This document shows positions 18,201 through 21,767 of a stretch of 21,767 nt of DNA, piece after piece. Numbering within the stretch: position 1 is the stretch's first letter; the number at the start of each line of letters is the position of its first letter. This DNA comes from Sphacelaria rigidula (taxonomy: Eukaryota; Phaeophyceae; Sphacelariales). The position numbers were made by a program, and so were the translations under genes. Location of the stretch: the NCBI GenBank assembly GCA_964200075.2, contig CAXNAA020000387.1, positions 1 to 21,767 on the forward strand. Direction: 5' to 3'. Below the pieces are notes generated by a model. The model had not been told where the DNA came from, did not search any database, and worked only from the letters and a program-made list of their open reading frames with translations.

Positions 18201-20891
18201 TCGAGATCTTCCCAGGCTAGAGATGCCTCACCCAGGAAGCCTCCGCGCATCCCTGAAATGCGAGAAAATTTCAGGTATTTTGTGTATAGGATGCGCGGAG
18301 CGATGCGGACGTGGCGCAGCGATCATGTAAGAAGAACAAAGAATGATACGGCCGGCGGCGAACGCTTCATAGACACCCTTGCTCTCATCGTATTCAACAC
18401 AGCACGTCCTGGAGTTAAATTCCGAGAGTACCAGCCATCACAATCGATCGAATACTTCGTTCGTGATCCCCACAAGAGCGTACAACGATCTCTCGTCCAC
18501 AAGAGATGACTCACCCAAGTCTTCGTCCCACAGCTGCACCACGACGTCGCGGTCATCCGTGCCACCCGACACCCGCAGCGGGAACGTCTCCTTAGGCTCC
18601 CTCCATACGGGATTCCGAGTTCTGAAGAGGGTCCGGGTGCGACCAATCTCGCGGTCGTTCACAAGCACGACTGCGTATGGGTCCGACGAGCCGATCATGT
18701 CTGCCTTGCCGAGGCCAGTAGCGGAGATAATCGTTACCGATACCTGGCAACAGTAACAGCAGTTGTACGTGGAGACTATTCATATAAAGGACATTCGTAT
18801 GTGACCATACACGCTTGGAAAACCGGACGTTTCGGTGAGGGCGAAGGGTGCTGACTATTCACGTACATAATACTTTTGTGCAACCCCTCGCTCGCACTAC
18901 TGAAGCGATGAATTTCACATCTTCTGTACGTTCTTGCACGCATTCCGGCAACCAGTTTCACGCATCATTGAAAGCGGCTTTACCTGCTTTTCGACAGACA
19001 CACGGGAAGAGGTCTCCTCGTGGCTTGAGGCATCCACGCCTCCGGATACCGTGTCGAGTCCCTGTTCTCCCTCGAACGCCGCAGCCGTCGTCCCGACAGG
19101 AGCCATGACCTCGTTCTTCTCGGTACGGGTGATCCTCTCGCCGGTACGAGCTGTCTTCTTTGCGGAGGTGATCGACGCGTGGAGGTCGCTCGTCGTGTCC
19201 TCAGACAGACGTGCTGCTGCTGTGTCCTCCTCGGTATCAGGCGTGCGCTGCACCTCTCCACCAACGGCGGCCTGCTAAATCAGGGATGCGGTGACCGAGT
19301 TGTCGTCAGGGAGGAACAAGCTACTGGCTGTTCGGATCGATGCTGTCCGAAGCGGCCGATCGAAAATGGTCACTTTTGAGTCGGCAAGCCCGGCGAGGGT
19401 AAGGTGAGCAGCAACTCCAGCACTGAGACTTGTGGCGTGCCGGAATGAGTGGGCGATATAGGCGATTGCTGGAGAACACTGCAAAAAGCAAAGAGCGTGA
19501 CGCCACTTGTTGTGCATCTACGTGCCTTACACGATTAGACGGTCTCGTATGAGCAGGTCACGTTCCTTCGCAGAACCGCCACCTGTCACAACCTTCACGT
19601 TCATACTATTCTCACCTCATTTTCAACGGTCACACCACTCGCTGACAGCCCGCTGATAGTGGAGGCCGCTGTAGCGCTCAAGGCTAGCCCTTGCTCCTCC
19701 TCGACCACCCCGGTCGTCGGATCTCCCACCAGCAATTGGATAGTGCCCTTCACAGATCCGCCGTAGACACCCTTCCGCGGAACCAGCGTCAAGTCAAGCT
19801 CGCGCCCGATCTCGAGATCTTCCCAGGCTAGAGACACCCCACCTAGGAAATCTCCGCGCATCCCTGTCGTGAAGTGGAGAATACAGCACGATGTGAAGAG
19901 AACAAAGAAACACCATTTTGATTGTCATACCGTGGCGCTCACCACGATGCAAAACGCCTTCATATCTGGGATTGGTCGAACCAGCATCAAACACAAGGGT
20001 TAGCACGAGAACCGTCAGGTGTGCGTCTATTCGTTCGGGGATGCTGAGTGGCAACCAGCACATTCTGGACTGAGAACGCAACCGGGCGTCGTGCCTCAAC
20101 AACCGGTACCGAACAATCATCTCCCCGCAAGGTCTAGGTTTCTTCGAAACAAGGAGGTCATTTTTATTTGTCGCGACGGATGTCTCACCCAAGTCCTCGT
20201 CCCACAACTGCACCACAACGTTGCAGCCATTCGCGTTGCCCGACACGAGTAGCGGGAAAACCTCCTCCGGCTCGGTCCACACGGGATTCTGAGTCTTGTA
20301 CAGCGTCCTTGTGCGGCCCACCTCACGACGGTTCACAAGCACCACCGCGTACGGATCCGACGAGCCGATCAAGTCTGCCTTGACGAGACCGGTGGCTGAT
20401 CTGATGGTCAAGGACACCTGGTGTGCGAAATCGGTGAAGCGGACAGACAAACGACGGAAGCGCACGAGATAAACGCAAGGCACACCGCAGGGACAAGGAT
20501 TACTCGGTACATTGCAAGGCTCAAGCTAGAGCAGTGCAGCTCGCCGTGCAGTGGTGCGCCCGCAGTGATTCAATGGTCCTGGGAATACCGCAATCTTGCC
20601 TTCCTCCACCTGTCACAGTATTTTCCCACGTCCACACTACACCCACCTCCTTCACGGTAACACTGCCTGCGGCCTCCTGATCGGTGACGGCGGCGACCCC
20701 ATTCCCCACAACTATTCCTTCCTCCTCGTCGACCACCTCAACCATGGGCTCTCCCACGAGCAGCTTGATTGTCCCCTTGACTGTCCCGCCCTGGACGCCC
20801 TTACGTTGAAGCAGGGTGAGGTCCAACTCGCGCCCGATCTCGAGATCCTCCCAGGCTAGGTTTGCCTCGCCGAGGAAATCTCCGCGCATCC
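1..20891 (-). CDS. Giant multi-C2-domain protein gene, internal part (about 40 exons)
   Basis: One split gene encodes fifteen full C2 domains plus half of a sixteenth, joined by acidic, Thr/Ser-rich linkers. All exon junctions I placed are GT-AG and frame-consistent: introns inside C2 domains are phase 1, and introns between domains are phase 0, except the inner intron of paired linker exons, which is phase 1. Summed exons give about 9.1 kb, or roughly 3,000 residues. Domains end in a G(T)IKLLV strand after the third loop, which suggests type II C2 topology (inference). C2 domains are Ca2+/phospholipid-binding modules; known multi-C2 proteins (ferlins, MCTPs, extended synaptotagmins) carry about 3-7. 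No membrane anchor or enzyme domain is visible here, but both protein ends lie outside the window. Likely role: Ca2+-regulated membrane tether or scaffold. The array could be split into two adjacent genes, but I see no internal stop, terminal exon or promoter. Confidence 0.88.
449..1225 (-). CDS. C2-16 domain (exons 991-1225 and 449-603)
   Basis: The first exon (235 bp) encodes PHASVTILSAAGLVKADMIG, TSDPYAVVLLNG, IGRTRTMFNTLNPVW and CNVVVQLWDEDLG before GTATGG. The second exon (155-bp form) encodes MRGDFLGQASVTWENLKAGNNLEL, VHGKIKLLVGSWVVE, then GTGAGC. All five Ca2+ ligands are present. As for the other short second-half exons, a separate linker exon should follow; a candidate lies at the left edge. 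Confidence 0.86.
604..990 (-). other. Intron within C2-16
   Basis: The 387-bp stretch between GTATGG (donor side) and GAAAG (acceptor side) has a short TA-rich run near 955-975 and no coding or structural signal that I can recognise. Confidence 0.75.
1479..2516 (-). CDS. C2-15 domain (exons 2282-2516 and 1479-1726)
   Basis: The first exon (235 bp) encodes VHVELTILSATGLKKADMVG, SSDPYAVVLVDG, IARTRTIFNTRDPVW and CDVMVQLWDEDLG before GTGAGA. The second exon (248 bp) encodes MRGDFLGQASLDWEDLKQGRELNL, a diverged turn (RAREKAEERS), GGILNLLVGAVKA and a tail ending AVISE before GTAGGC. All five Ca2+ ligands are kept. The GEP motif is lost. The pair is more diverged than the central array. Confidence 0.86.
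1727..2281 (-). other. Intron within C2-15
   Basis: This 555-bp intron contains a long minus-strand pyrimidine-rich run at about 2160-2200, close to the donor side. No exon relic or known element was seen. Confidence 0.75.
2697..3852 (-). CDS. C2-14 domain with long fused linker (exons 3621-3852 and 2697-3103)
   Basis: The first exon (232 bp) encodes INVTLTMLSAAGLAKGDIVG, SSDPFAVVFV, RTRTLFKTQNPVW and IVVQLWDEDLG before GTAAGA. The second exon is 407 bp, the longest here: MRGDFLGQASIKCDDLEVGRELDLPL, RGTIKVLVGEPVVE, then an 84-residue linker rich in Ala/Ser/Thr ending GEME before GTATGT. All five Ca2+ ligands are intact. The internal intron contains a tandem-duplicated fragment of the first exon. 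Confidence 0.86.
3243..3706. repeat. Diverged tandem duplication, offset about 239 bp
   Basis: Positions 3243-3470 and 3482-3706 align over nearly their whole length. Shared runs include ctctttgccggtgggtc, caacgcgttgac, cccacag, ccgtcacgtgcaa and ccttcggatcgt. The copy covers intron sequence after the C2-14 first exon plus the last third of that exon. Substitutions and small indels throughout indicate it is not very recent. Confidence 0.82.
3382..3469 (-). pseudogene. Truncated duplicate of the C2-14 first-half exon
   Basis: The minus strand reads DPKEFLPLHVTGNLDR, a stop, then NVVELWDKGLG. This aligns with DPKEVFPLHVTVNSDY-NIVVQLWDEDLG of the real exon just upstream. The in-frame TAA, loss of the Ca2+ motif (DEDL to DKGL) and absence of the 5' two-thirds of the exon show it is non-functional. 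A GTGAAA stands where the donor would be. It lies in the C2-14 intron and belongs to the local direct repeat described separately. Confidence 0.8.
4105..4901 (-). CDS. C2-13 domain (exons 4664-4901 and 4105-4343)
   Basis: The first exon (238 bp, the longest of its kind) encodes VDVSLCVLSATGLAKADMIG, SSDPFVVV, IGRSRTLFKTQNPVW and VVVQLWDEDLG. The second exon (239 bp) encodes MRGDFLGEAMLTREDLEIGRELDL, GSIKLVVGEPEAK and a tail ending SVKKE. The second donor is GTTGGT, weaker than the GTGAG/GTAGG types used elsewhere. All five Ca2+ ligands are present. The LTREDLEIG strand is shared with C2-12, so these two neighbours appear to be a duplicate pair. Confidence 0.86.
5099..5836 (-). CDS. C2-12 domain (exons 5602-5836 and 5099-5331)
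   Basis: The first exon encodes VDVSLKIVSASGLSKADLIG, SSDPYAVV, VGRTRTLFKTRNPVW and VVVRLWDEDFG before GTAAGT. The second exon (233 bp) encodes KRGDFLGEVSLTREDLEIGRELNL, GTITLQVGKPLIEE and a tail ending RAEKE before GTAGGC. The Met of MRGD is Lys here, while all five acidic ligands remain. The tail is five codons shorter than the standard 31. Confidence 0.86.
6053..6874 (-). CDS. C2-11 domain (exons 6640-6874 and 6053-6300)
   Basis: The first exon (235 bp) encodes VNVSLTILSATGLAKADVIG, LSDPYAVV, RTRTLLRTRNPVW and VVVQLWDQDLG before GTGAGA. The second exon (248 bp) encodes MRGDFLGEASVNWQDLEVGQELTL, GTIKLLVGEPMVE and a tail ending TNREE before GTGGGG. All five Ca2+ ligands are present, with Gln for Glu in WDQD. 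The internal intron (6301-6639) shows nothing recognisable. Confidence 0.87.
7129..7406 (-). CDS. Second linker exon after C2-10
   Basis: This 278-bp exon (phase 1 to 0) has an acceptor ACGTAG at 7407-7408 and a GTGTGC donor at 7127-7128. The peptide starts EEVATKKTSIGGSKSMSGS, has a Thr-rich middle (SSTKTTTDAGPANTLTETS), and ends EQQQEVDMSS...PVSGEKQ, homologous to the common tail. The 5' boundary is slightly uncertain, since other AGs lie nearby, but this one alone matches the phase of the preceding exon. Confidence 0.66.
7407..7892 (-). other. Intron between the two linker exons after C2-10
   Basis: This 486-bp intron contains an alternating CG run at about 7457-7470 followed by GT-rich sequence, a potential Z-DNA-prone tract. 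Nothing else was recognised. Confidence 0.65.
7893..8010 (-). CDS. First linker exon after C2-10
   Basis: This 118-bp exon (phase 0 to 1) has a TCACAG acceptor at 8011-8013 and a GTGAGT donor. The peptide begins EVAAGDPIEEGSVSGVFATK, continues PGATKTTTTAPVHEATAA, and ends in a split codon. It matches the position and phase of the first linker exons after C2-5 and C2-9. Confidence 0.64.
8179..8971 (-). CDS. C2-10, degenerate C2 domain (exons 8737-8971 and 8179-8333)
   Basis: The fold signature is kept: VNVMVTVVSATGI, SPYAVVVLNQRDIGRTRVLSKTLNPVW, VVVQLWD, then NFLGQAPVAWEDLQAGNEL and GTISLRI. The Ca2+ sites are not. Loop 1 reads KKGWWVTKPSPY where other copies have KADLIGSSDPY, so both aspartates are replaced (Trp and Ser). 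Loop 3 reads WDAVGG-KKPNFLG in place of WDEDLG-MRGDFLG, leaving one aspartate. Splice sites and phases are intact (GTAACG and GTACAC donors), so it is expressed sequence rather than a pseudo-exon. It is probably a Ca2+-independent lipid- or protein-binding domain (inference). Confidence 0.84.
8334..8736 (-). other. Intron within C2-10
   Basis: This 403-bp intron inside the third Ca2+ loop of the degenerate domain has no recognisable content. It shows no clear similarity to the equivalent introns of neighbouring domains. Confidence 0.75.
9111..9233. repeat. Imperfect direct repeat, about 45 bp, 80-bp spacing
   Basis: Positions 9111-9157 and 9191-9233 share ataaagc, then gccaccatgcagtccgctgttcaacc with one change. 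Both lie in the intron (8972-9302) before C2-10. That intron shows no other feature. Confidence 0.75.
9303..9601 (-). CDS. Second linker exon after C2-9
   Basis: This 299-bp exon (phase 1 to 0) has its acceptor CACCAG at 9602-9603, preceded by a strong pyrimidine run around 9630-9665 on the minus strand. The peptide begins AGEQQVMDEHTIAAPSSG, has a Thr-rich core (KPETTTTMAPTETTTSATTE), and ends STRPVSIDHE before GTAACT. It looks like an extended disordered spacer. It leads into the degenerate C2-10. Confidence 0.7.
9602..10291 (-). other. Longest intron, between linker exons after C2-9
   Basis: This 690-bp intron has a minus-strand run of C and T at about 9630-9665 that serves as an extended polypyrimidine tract for the acceptor at 9602. 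The remainder, including short plus-strand open frames near 9889-10334, lacks coding support. Confidence 0.65.
10292..10433 (-). CDS. First linker exon after C2-9
   Basis: This 142-bp exon (phase 0 to 1) has a GAAGCAG acceptor at 10434-10435 and a GTGAGT donor at 10290-10291. The peptide starts VAVGEGIKDKLGAGLAEQDG, continues VEGVSAESAAMSEAAAVF, and ends TGAADTS plus one base. It is Ala/Glu/Ser-rich, with no domain recognised. Confidence 0.66.
10657..11287 (-). CDS. C2-9 domain (exons 11059-11287 and 10657-10811)
   Basis: The first exon encodes VSLTVVSATGLAKADVFGSSDPYAVV, RTRTLFRTQNPVWTEPR and CDVVVQLWDEDFG before GTAAGA. The second exon is the short 155-bp form: MRGDFLGEASVSWKDLRSGRDLNLTL, VKGTLQLLVGEPGAE, then GTATGC. 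All five Ca2+ ligands are present. The first exon matches C2-6 almost base for base, but the second exon is a different size class, so the two halves have separate histories. Confidence 0.87.
11400..11583 (-). pseudogene. Dead first-half C2 exon inside the C2-8/C2-9 intron
   Basis: The minus strand reads VSLMIVSNTDLVEMD at the start, matching a first-half C2 exon. After a deletion through loop 1 and a frame change, it then reads IGRTRTLF, RSQNPVWDEP, KVFPLRVS. A TAG stop stands just before IGRTR in the second frame. The acceptor CAG expected before the first codon has become ACT, and the WDEDLG end with its donor is gone. No second-half exon accompanies it. It is best read as a relic of a former C2 unit, spliced out with the intron. 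Confidence 0.82.
11651..12384 (-). CDS. C2-8 domain (exons 12156-12384 and 11651-11898)
   Basis: The first exon encodes VSLAVVSATGLAKADLIGSSDPYAVV, VDRCEVGRTRTLYKTQNPVW and CNVVVQLWDEDLG. The second exon encodes MRGDFLGGACLAWADLEIGRELDLTL, a GTVKLLVREPMTE strand, and a tail (EEQGSGVDAPVDTTT...) ending MVEKE before GTGGGT. All five Ca2+ ligands are kept. The cysteine in VDRCEV is unusual for the array. The first exon is a near copy of that of C2-2, some 8 kb away. Confidence 0.88.
12597..13390 (-). CDS. C2-7 domain (exons 13162-13390 and 12597-12844)
   Basis: The first exon encodes VSLTVVSASGLAKADLIGSSDPYAVV, VGRTRTRFKTQDPVW and CDVMVQLWDEDLG before GTGAGG. The second exon encodes MRGDFLGEASLAWDDLEIGRELDLTL, QGAIKLLVGQPVTE and a tail ending TVQKE before GTACGT. 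All five Ca2+ ligands are intact. Sizes (229 and 248 bp) and spacing place it in the regular array C2-6 to C2-9, with a unit of about 1.0-1.1 kb. Confidence 0.88.
12845..13161 (-). other. Intron within C2-7
   Basis: This 317-bp intron near its acceptor resembles the equivalent introns of other units (aatgcagtatgatg). No other feature was seen. Confidence 0.7.
13540..13690. repeat. 75-bp tandem repeat at the 3' end of the C2-6 second exon
   Basis: Two copies, 13540-13614 and 13615-13690, share agct, tacac-tgcca and tacctcct-ctt blocks. The right copy contains the real splice donor (GAG then GTAGGC at 13679-13680). The left copy carries an equivalent decoy (GAG then GTAACG at about 13600). Confidence 0.7.
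13681..14519 (-). CDS. C2-6 domain (exons 14291-14519 and 13681-13928)
   Basis: The first exon (229 bp) encodes VSLTIVSATGLAKADVFGSSDPHAVV, RTRTLFRTQNPVWTEPQ and CDVVVQLWDEDLG. The second exon (248 bp) encodes MRGDFLGEASLAWQDLEIGREVEL and a tail ending MMEKE before GTAGGC. All five Ca2+ ligands are present, but the Tyr of SDPY is His. The first exon and about 110 bp of upstream intron are almost identical to C2-9, indicating a recent duplication. The downstream intron holds a 75-bp tandem repeat of the exon's own 3' end. Confidence 0.88.
13929..14290 (-). other. Intron within C2-6
   Basis: This 362-bp intron has no coding relic or repeat recognised beyond the acceptor-proximal similarity shared by this intron class. 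Confidence 0.7.
14713..14954 (-). CDS. Second linker exon after C2-5
   Basis: This 242-bp exon (phase 1 to phase 0) has an ACAACAG acceptor at 14955-14956 and a GTAGGC donor. The peptide runs GVSEDLTSQSWAQDM, then a Thr/Arg/Pro-rich stretch (KPTRTESTPTRPQTTTRTD), and ends in the AEAEQ...SSVEKE tail common to this gene. It is predicted to be disordered and a possible O-glycosylation or phosphorylation target (inference from composition). Confidence 0.68.
14955..15300 (-). other. Intron between linker exons after C2-5
   Basis: This 346-bp intron connects phase-1 exon ends. Nothing further was recognised. Confidence 0.6.
15301..15448 (-). CDS. First linker exon after C2-5
   Basis: This 148-bp exon runs from phase 0 to phase 1, between a CAG at 15449-15451 and a GTGAGA donor at 15299-15300. 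The peptide begins GATAGSGVKSELVIESVQEE, continues PESISLGQAVAVSGQG, and ends AAEEALT plus one base of a Gly codon. There is no start codon nearby, so simple ORF listing misses it. Support comes from matching phases on both sides and from the equivalent first linker exons after C2-9 and C2-10. Confidence 0.66.
15646..16240 (-). CDS. C2-5 domain (exons 16006-16240 and 15646-15800)
   Basis: The first exon (235 bp) starts VNVSLTIVSASGL, two codons longer than the VSLT class. It has KADTFGSADPYAMV and ends VVVQLWDEDWG before a GTGAGA donor. The second exon (155 bp) encodes MRGDFLGQVTLSWDDLEVGRE, a divergent turn (REGTRDKNVQ) and GTIKLVVGEPVME before GTATGA. All five Ca2+ ligands are kept. The second exon is short enough to be missed by simple ORF calling but is clear from its splice sites and motif. 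Confidence 0.86.
16469..16669 (-). CDS. Linker exon between C2-4 and C2-5
   Basis: This 201-bp exon (67 codons, phase 0 to 0) has a CAG acceptor at 16670-16672 and a GTGGGT donor. The peptide starts AEHGDLGSTSSSTSGTKV, continues with TEAIASTGMTNSVGEG, and ends VEQEQGLEVDS...GDMKRE. The last 30 residues or so resemble the tails fused to long second-half exons elsewhere, which supports it as genuine coding sequence although it has no recognised domain. Confidence 0.72.
16670..17069 (-). other. Intron between C2-4 and its linker exon
   Basis: This 400-bp intron was checked for a first linker exon like those after C2-5, C2-9 and C2-10. None is convincing, and the phases already match without one. 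Confidence 0.6.
17070..17765 (-). CDS. C2-4 domain (exons 17537-17765 and 17070-17224)
   Basis: The first exon (229 bp) begins VSLTIVSATGLAKADVIGSSDPYAVV and ends QVVVQLWDEDLG. The second exon is the short 155-bp form: MRGDFLGHALLAWDDLEIGRELDLTL, GGTIKLLVGEPVVE, then a GTGCGT donor at 17068-17069. All five Ca2+ ligands are present. Its linker is therefore supplied by the next exon at 16469-16669 rather than being fused to it. Confidence 0.87.
17225..17536 (-). other. Intron within C2-4
   Basis: This 312-bp intron has an acceptor-proximal stretch (gtgcagttcatagtacaaca) that resembles those of C2-1, C2-2 and C2-5. Nothing else was recognised. Confidence 0.7.
18005..18743 (-). CDS. C2-3 domain (exons 18515-18743 and 18005-18252)
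   Basis: The first exon (229 bp) encodes VSVTIISATGLGKADMIGSSDPYAVV, RTRTLFRTRNPVW and VVVQLWDEDLG. The second exon (248 bp) encodes MRGGFLGEASLAWEDLEVG and a tail ending FVEKE. The aspartate that closes the third Ca2+ loop in most copies (GDFLG) is glycine here (GGFLG), so four of five acidic ligands remain. Ca2+ affinity may be lowered (inference). The internal intron is 18253-18514. Confidence 0.87.
18984..19271 (-). CDS. Linker exon between C2-2 and C2-3
   Basis: This 288-bp exon (96 codons, phase 0 to 0) lies between a CAG acceptor at 19272-19274 and a GTAAAG donor at 18982-18983. The peptide is low-complexity and polar, starting AAVGGEVQRTPDTEED, with an EGEQGLDTV segment and ending SVEKQ. 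That ending matches the tails carried by other second-half exons (EEQG...VEKE). It has no domain of its own and probably acts as a flexible spacer. It is unusual in following a full-length 248-bp second-half exon. Confidence 0.72.
19272..19615 (-). other. Intron between C2-2 and its linker exon
   Basis: This 344-bp intron contains a minus-strand open frame of about 80 codons (19275-19517). It has no similarity to the array and ends in a stop at the linker acceptor, so I treat it as chance. Confidence 0.65.
19616..20417 (-). CDS. C2-2 domain (exons 20189-20417 and 19616-19863)
   Basis: The first exon (229 bp) begins VSLTIRSATGL, carries KADLIGSSDPYAVV (Ca2+ loop 1), IGR/VGR-type RTRTLYKTQNPVW, and ends VVVQLWDEDLG before a GTGAGA donor. 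The second exon (248 bp) resumes MRGDFLG and ends in an acidic linker closing VTVENE. All five Ca2+-ligand aspartates are present. The first-half exon is nearly identical at DNA level to that of C2-8 (12156-12384), although the adjoining introns are not. The 325-bp internal intron (19864-20188) shows no other feature. Confidence 0.88.
20647..20891 (-). CDS. C2-1 second half exon plus linker
   Basis: This 245-bp exon starts in phase 1 with G-MRGDFLGEA, then a W-E-D-L-E-I-G-R-E-L strand/turn, then GTIKLLVGEP, then an acidic tail ending VTVKE before a GTGGGT donor. The acceptor is a CAG at 20892-20894. It supplies the last Ca2+-loop aspartate (the D of GDFLG). The matching first-half exon is not found between 20892 and 21767, so the 5' partner lies further right or was lost at the sequence edge. 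This is the most 5' exon I can support. Confidence 0.85.
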
Positions 20892-21767
20892 CTGTCGAGC
20901 ATTTCATGATGCACCACGATGAACACGATACGCGTAATTCAATTTGAATGCTAGAATGCAGTAGTGGCCACAAAACGTGATACTTGCAGCAGCCGTGAGA
21001 CCGTAGGATGGTTACAATCGTGCCTGTACCAAACACAACGGGCAGTCTTCTGCCCGCAGCGAATGGCTATGCGCTCCGTATTGCGGTAGCATTCTTCACG
21101 GTAATCATCTCGTCCTGCAGTTGGAACGCAACGCCGTTGCGAAATGCAGCCATCAAGTGCATACACTTTGCTCGTAGCGCACGGCTCTGAGTTCTCCTGA
21201 AGCACTGAATCTCGGGCGACAAGCGCGAGAACTATCGCCCTGTTTGAAGGACACTGTTGATTCCAATCCCGACAGCAATGGTTCATTCCTAGAGCTCGGA
21301 AATCGCACCAGTTACAAATAGCCACTATCATTATAATGGTAATAATGGCAATGGTTTTATCAGGATTTGGATCATAGTTTCTAACCAGTATTTACCGTTG
21401 CCGGCCTTTGCTGTTACCAGCCACGTACGCTACACACAGCACGCAGCTAGAGTAGACAATACACAACATGCGGCAGCAGTCCCATTGTTGTTTCATAAAA
21501 CAATTGAAAATAGGCTAATTTATTCTAATCGAAATTCCAAGCCAAATACGCTATAGTTTTGCCTTTGAAAAATGGCCCAAATCTCCCTTTTGTTTCAGCT
21601 CTAGTGAAGCCAAATCGAGTGAAAACTTGCCTCAGGCACAGAGCGCCTCCGGCGGGGCCCCCTCTGCCGGGGGGGGGGGGGGGGGGGGGGGGGTGTCTTT
21701 TTTTTTTTTTGCCCTGAGTGGTTTACCCTTTTCCACCCCTTCCTTTTTTGGGGGGGGGGGAGGAGGG
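20892..21767 (-). other. Unassigned 5' intron or flank with homopolymer tracts
   Basis: No first-half C2 exon precedes C2-1 in this 876-bp stretch, although one is required by phase and domain structure. The first bases resemble the acceptor-proximal part of the other loop introns. The right end holds a run of 25 G (21669-21693), 13 T (21698-21710) and 11 G (21750-21760), suggestive of a sequence or contig edge. A 126-codon minus frame at 20951-21331 has no recognisable product. Confidence 0.6.

Noticed and set aside
1-20891. Interpretation as many small separate genes, or a bacterial operon of C2 proteins
   Set aside because: Individual open frames begin and end mid-domain. Only splicing restores complete C2 domains, and all junctions share fixed phases with GT-AG ends.
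20951-21331. A 126-codon minus-strand frame upstream of C2-1
   Set aside because: Cys/Arg-rich with no motif, signal peptide or C2 similarity. It does not join C2-1 in frame through a credible splice site.

Overview
The window looks like nuclear DNA of an intron-rich eukaryote. Short exons (about 120-410 bp) alternate with introns of about 150-700 bp, all GT-AG as far as I can place them, and there is no operon-like packing. Moderately high GC, many small introns and serine/threonine-rich linkers would fit a stramenopile alga such as a brown alga. That taxonomic guess is weak and rests on gene architecture only.

One gene fills the window. It lies on the minus strand (transcribed right to left) and has neither its start nor its stop codon here. 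I can place about 40 exons, totalling roughly 9.1 kb of coding sequence or about 3,000 residues. The protein is a tandem array of C2 domains: fifteen complete domains and the C-terminal half of another. Each domain is split over two exons. A first-half exon (228-238 bp, starting in phase 0) ends in phase 1 right after the WDEDLG motif. A second-half exon (starting with GMRGDFLG) completes the domain and usually adds a short acidic/Thr-rich linker, ending in phase 0. The intron inside each domain therefore cuts the third Ca2+-binding loop between its second and third aspartates. In five domains the second-half exon stops at 155 bp and the linker is encoded by one or two separate exons.

Layout from 5' (right) to 3' (left): 20892-21767 unassigned 5' intron or flank with homopolymer runs; 20647-20891 half of C2-1; 18984-20417 C2-2 and a linker; 16469-18743 C2-3, C2-4 and a linker; 14713-16240 C2-5 and two linker exons; 10657-14519 the closely similar C2-6 to C2-9, with a dead exon relic between C2-8 and C2-9; 9303-10433 linker exons; 8179-8971 a degenerate C2-10; 7129-8010 linker exons; 449-6874 C2-11 to C2-16, with a second dead exon fragment at about 3382-3469; 1-293 a Thr-rich linker running off the left edge.

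Most domains keep all five acidic residues expected for Ca2+-dependent phospholipid binding, so the protein probably acts as a many-handed Ca2+-regulated membrane adaptor or tether. C2-10 has lost four of the five. No transmembrane segment, enzyme domain, RNA gene, mobile element or second gene is evident. The exon organisation shows repeated cassette duplication, local homogenisation and exon death.
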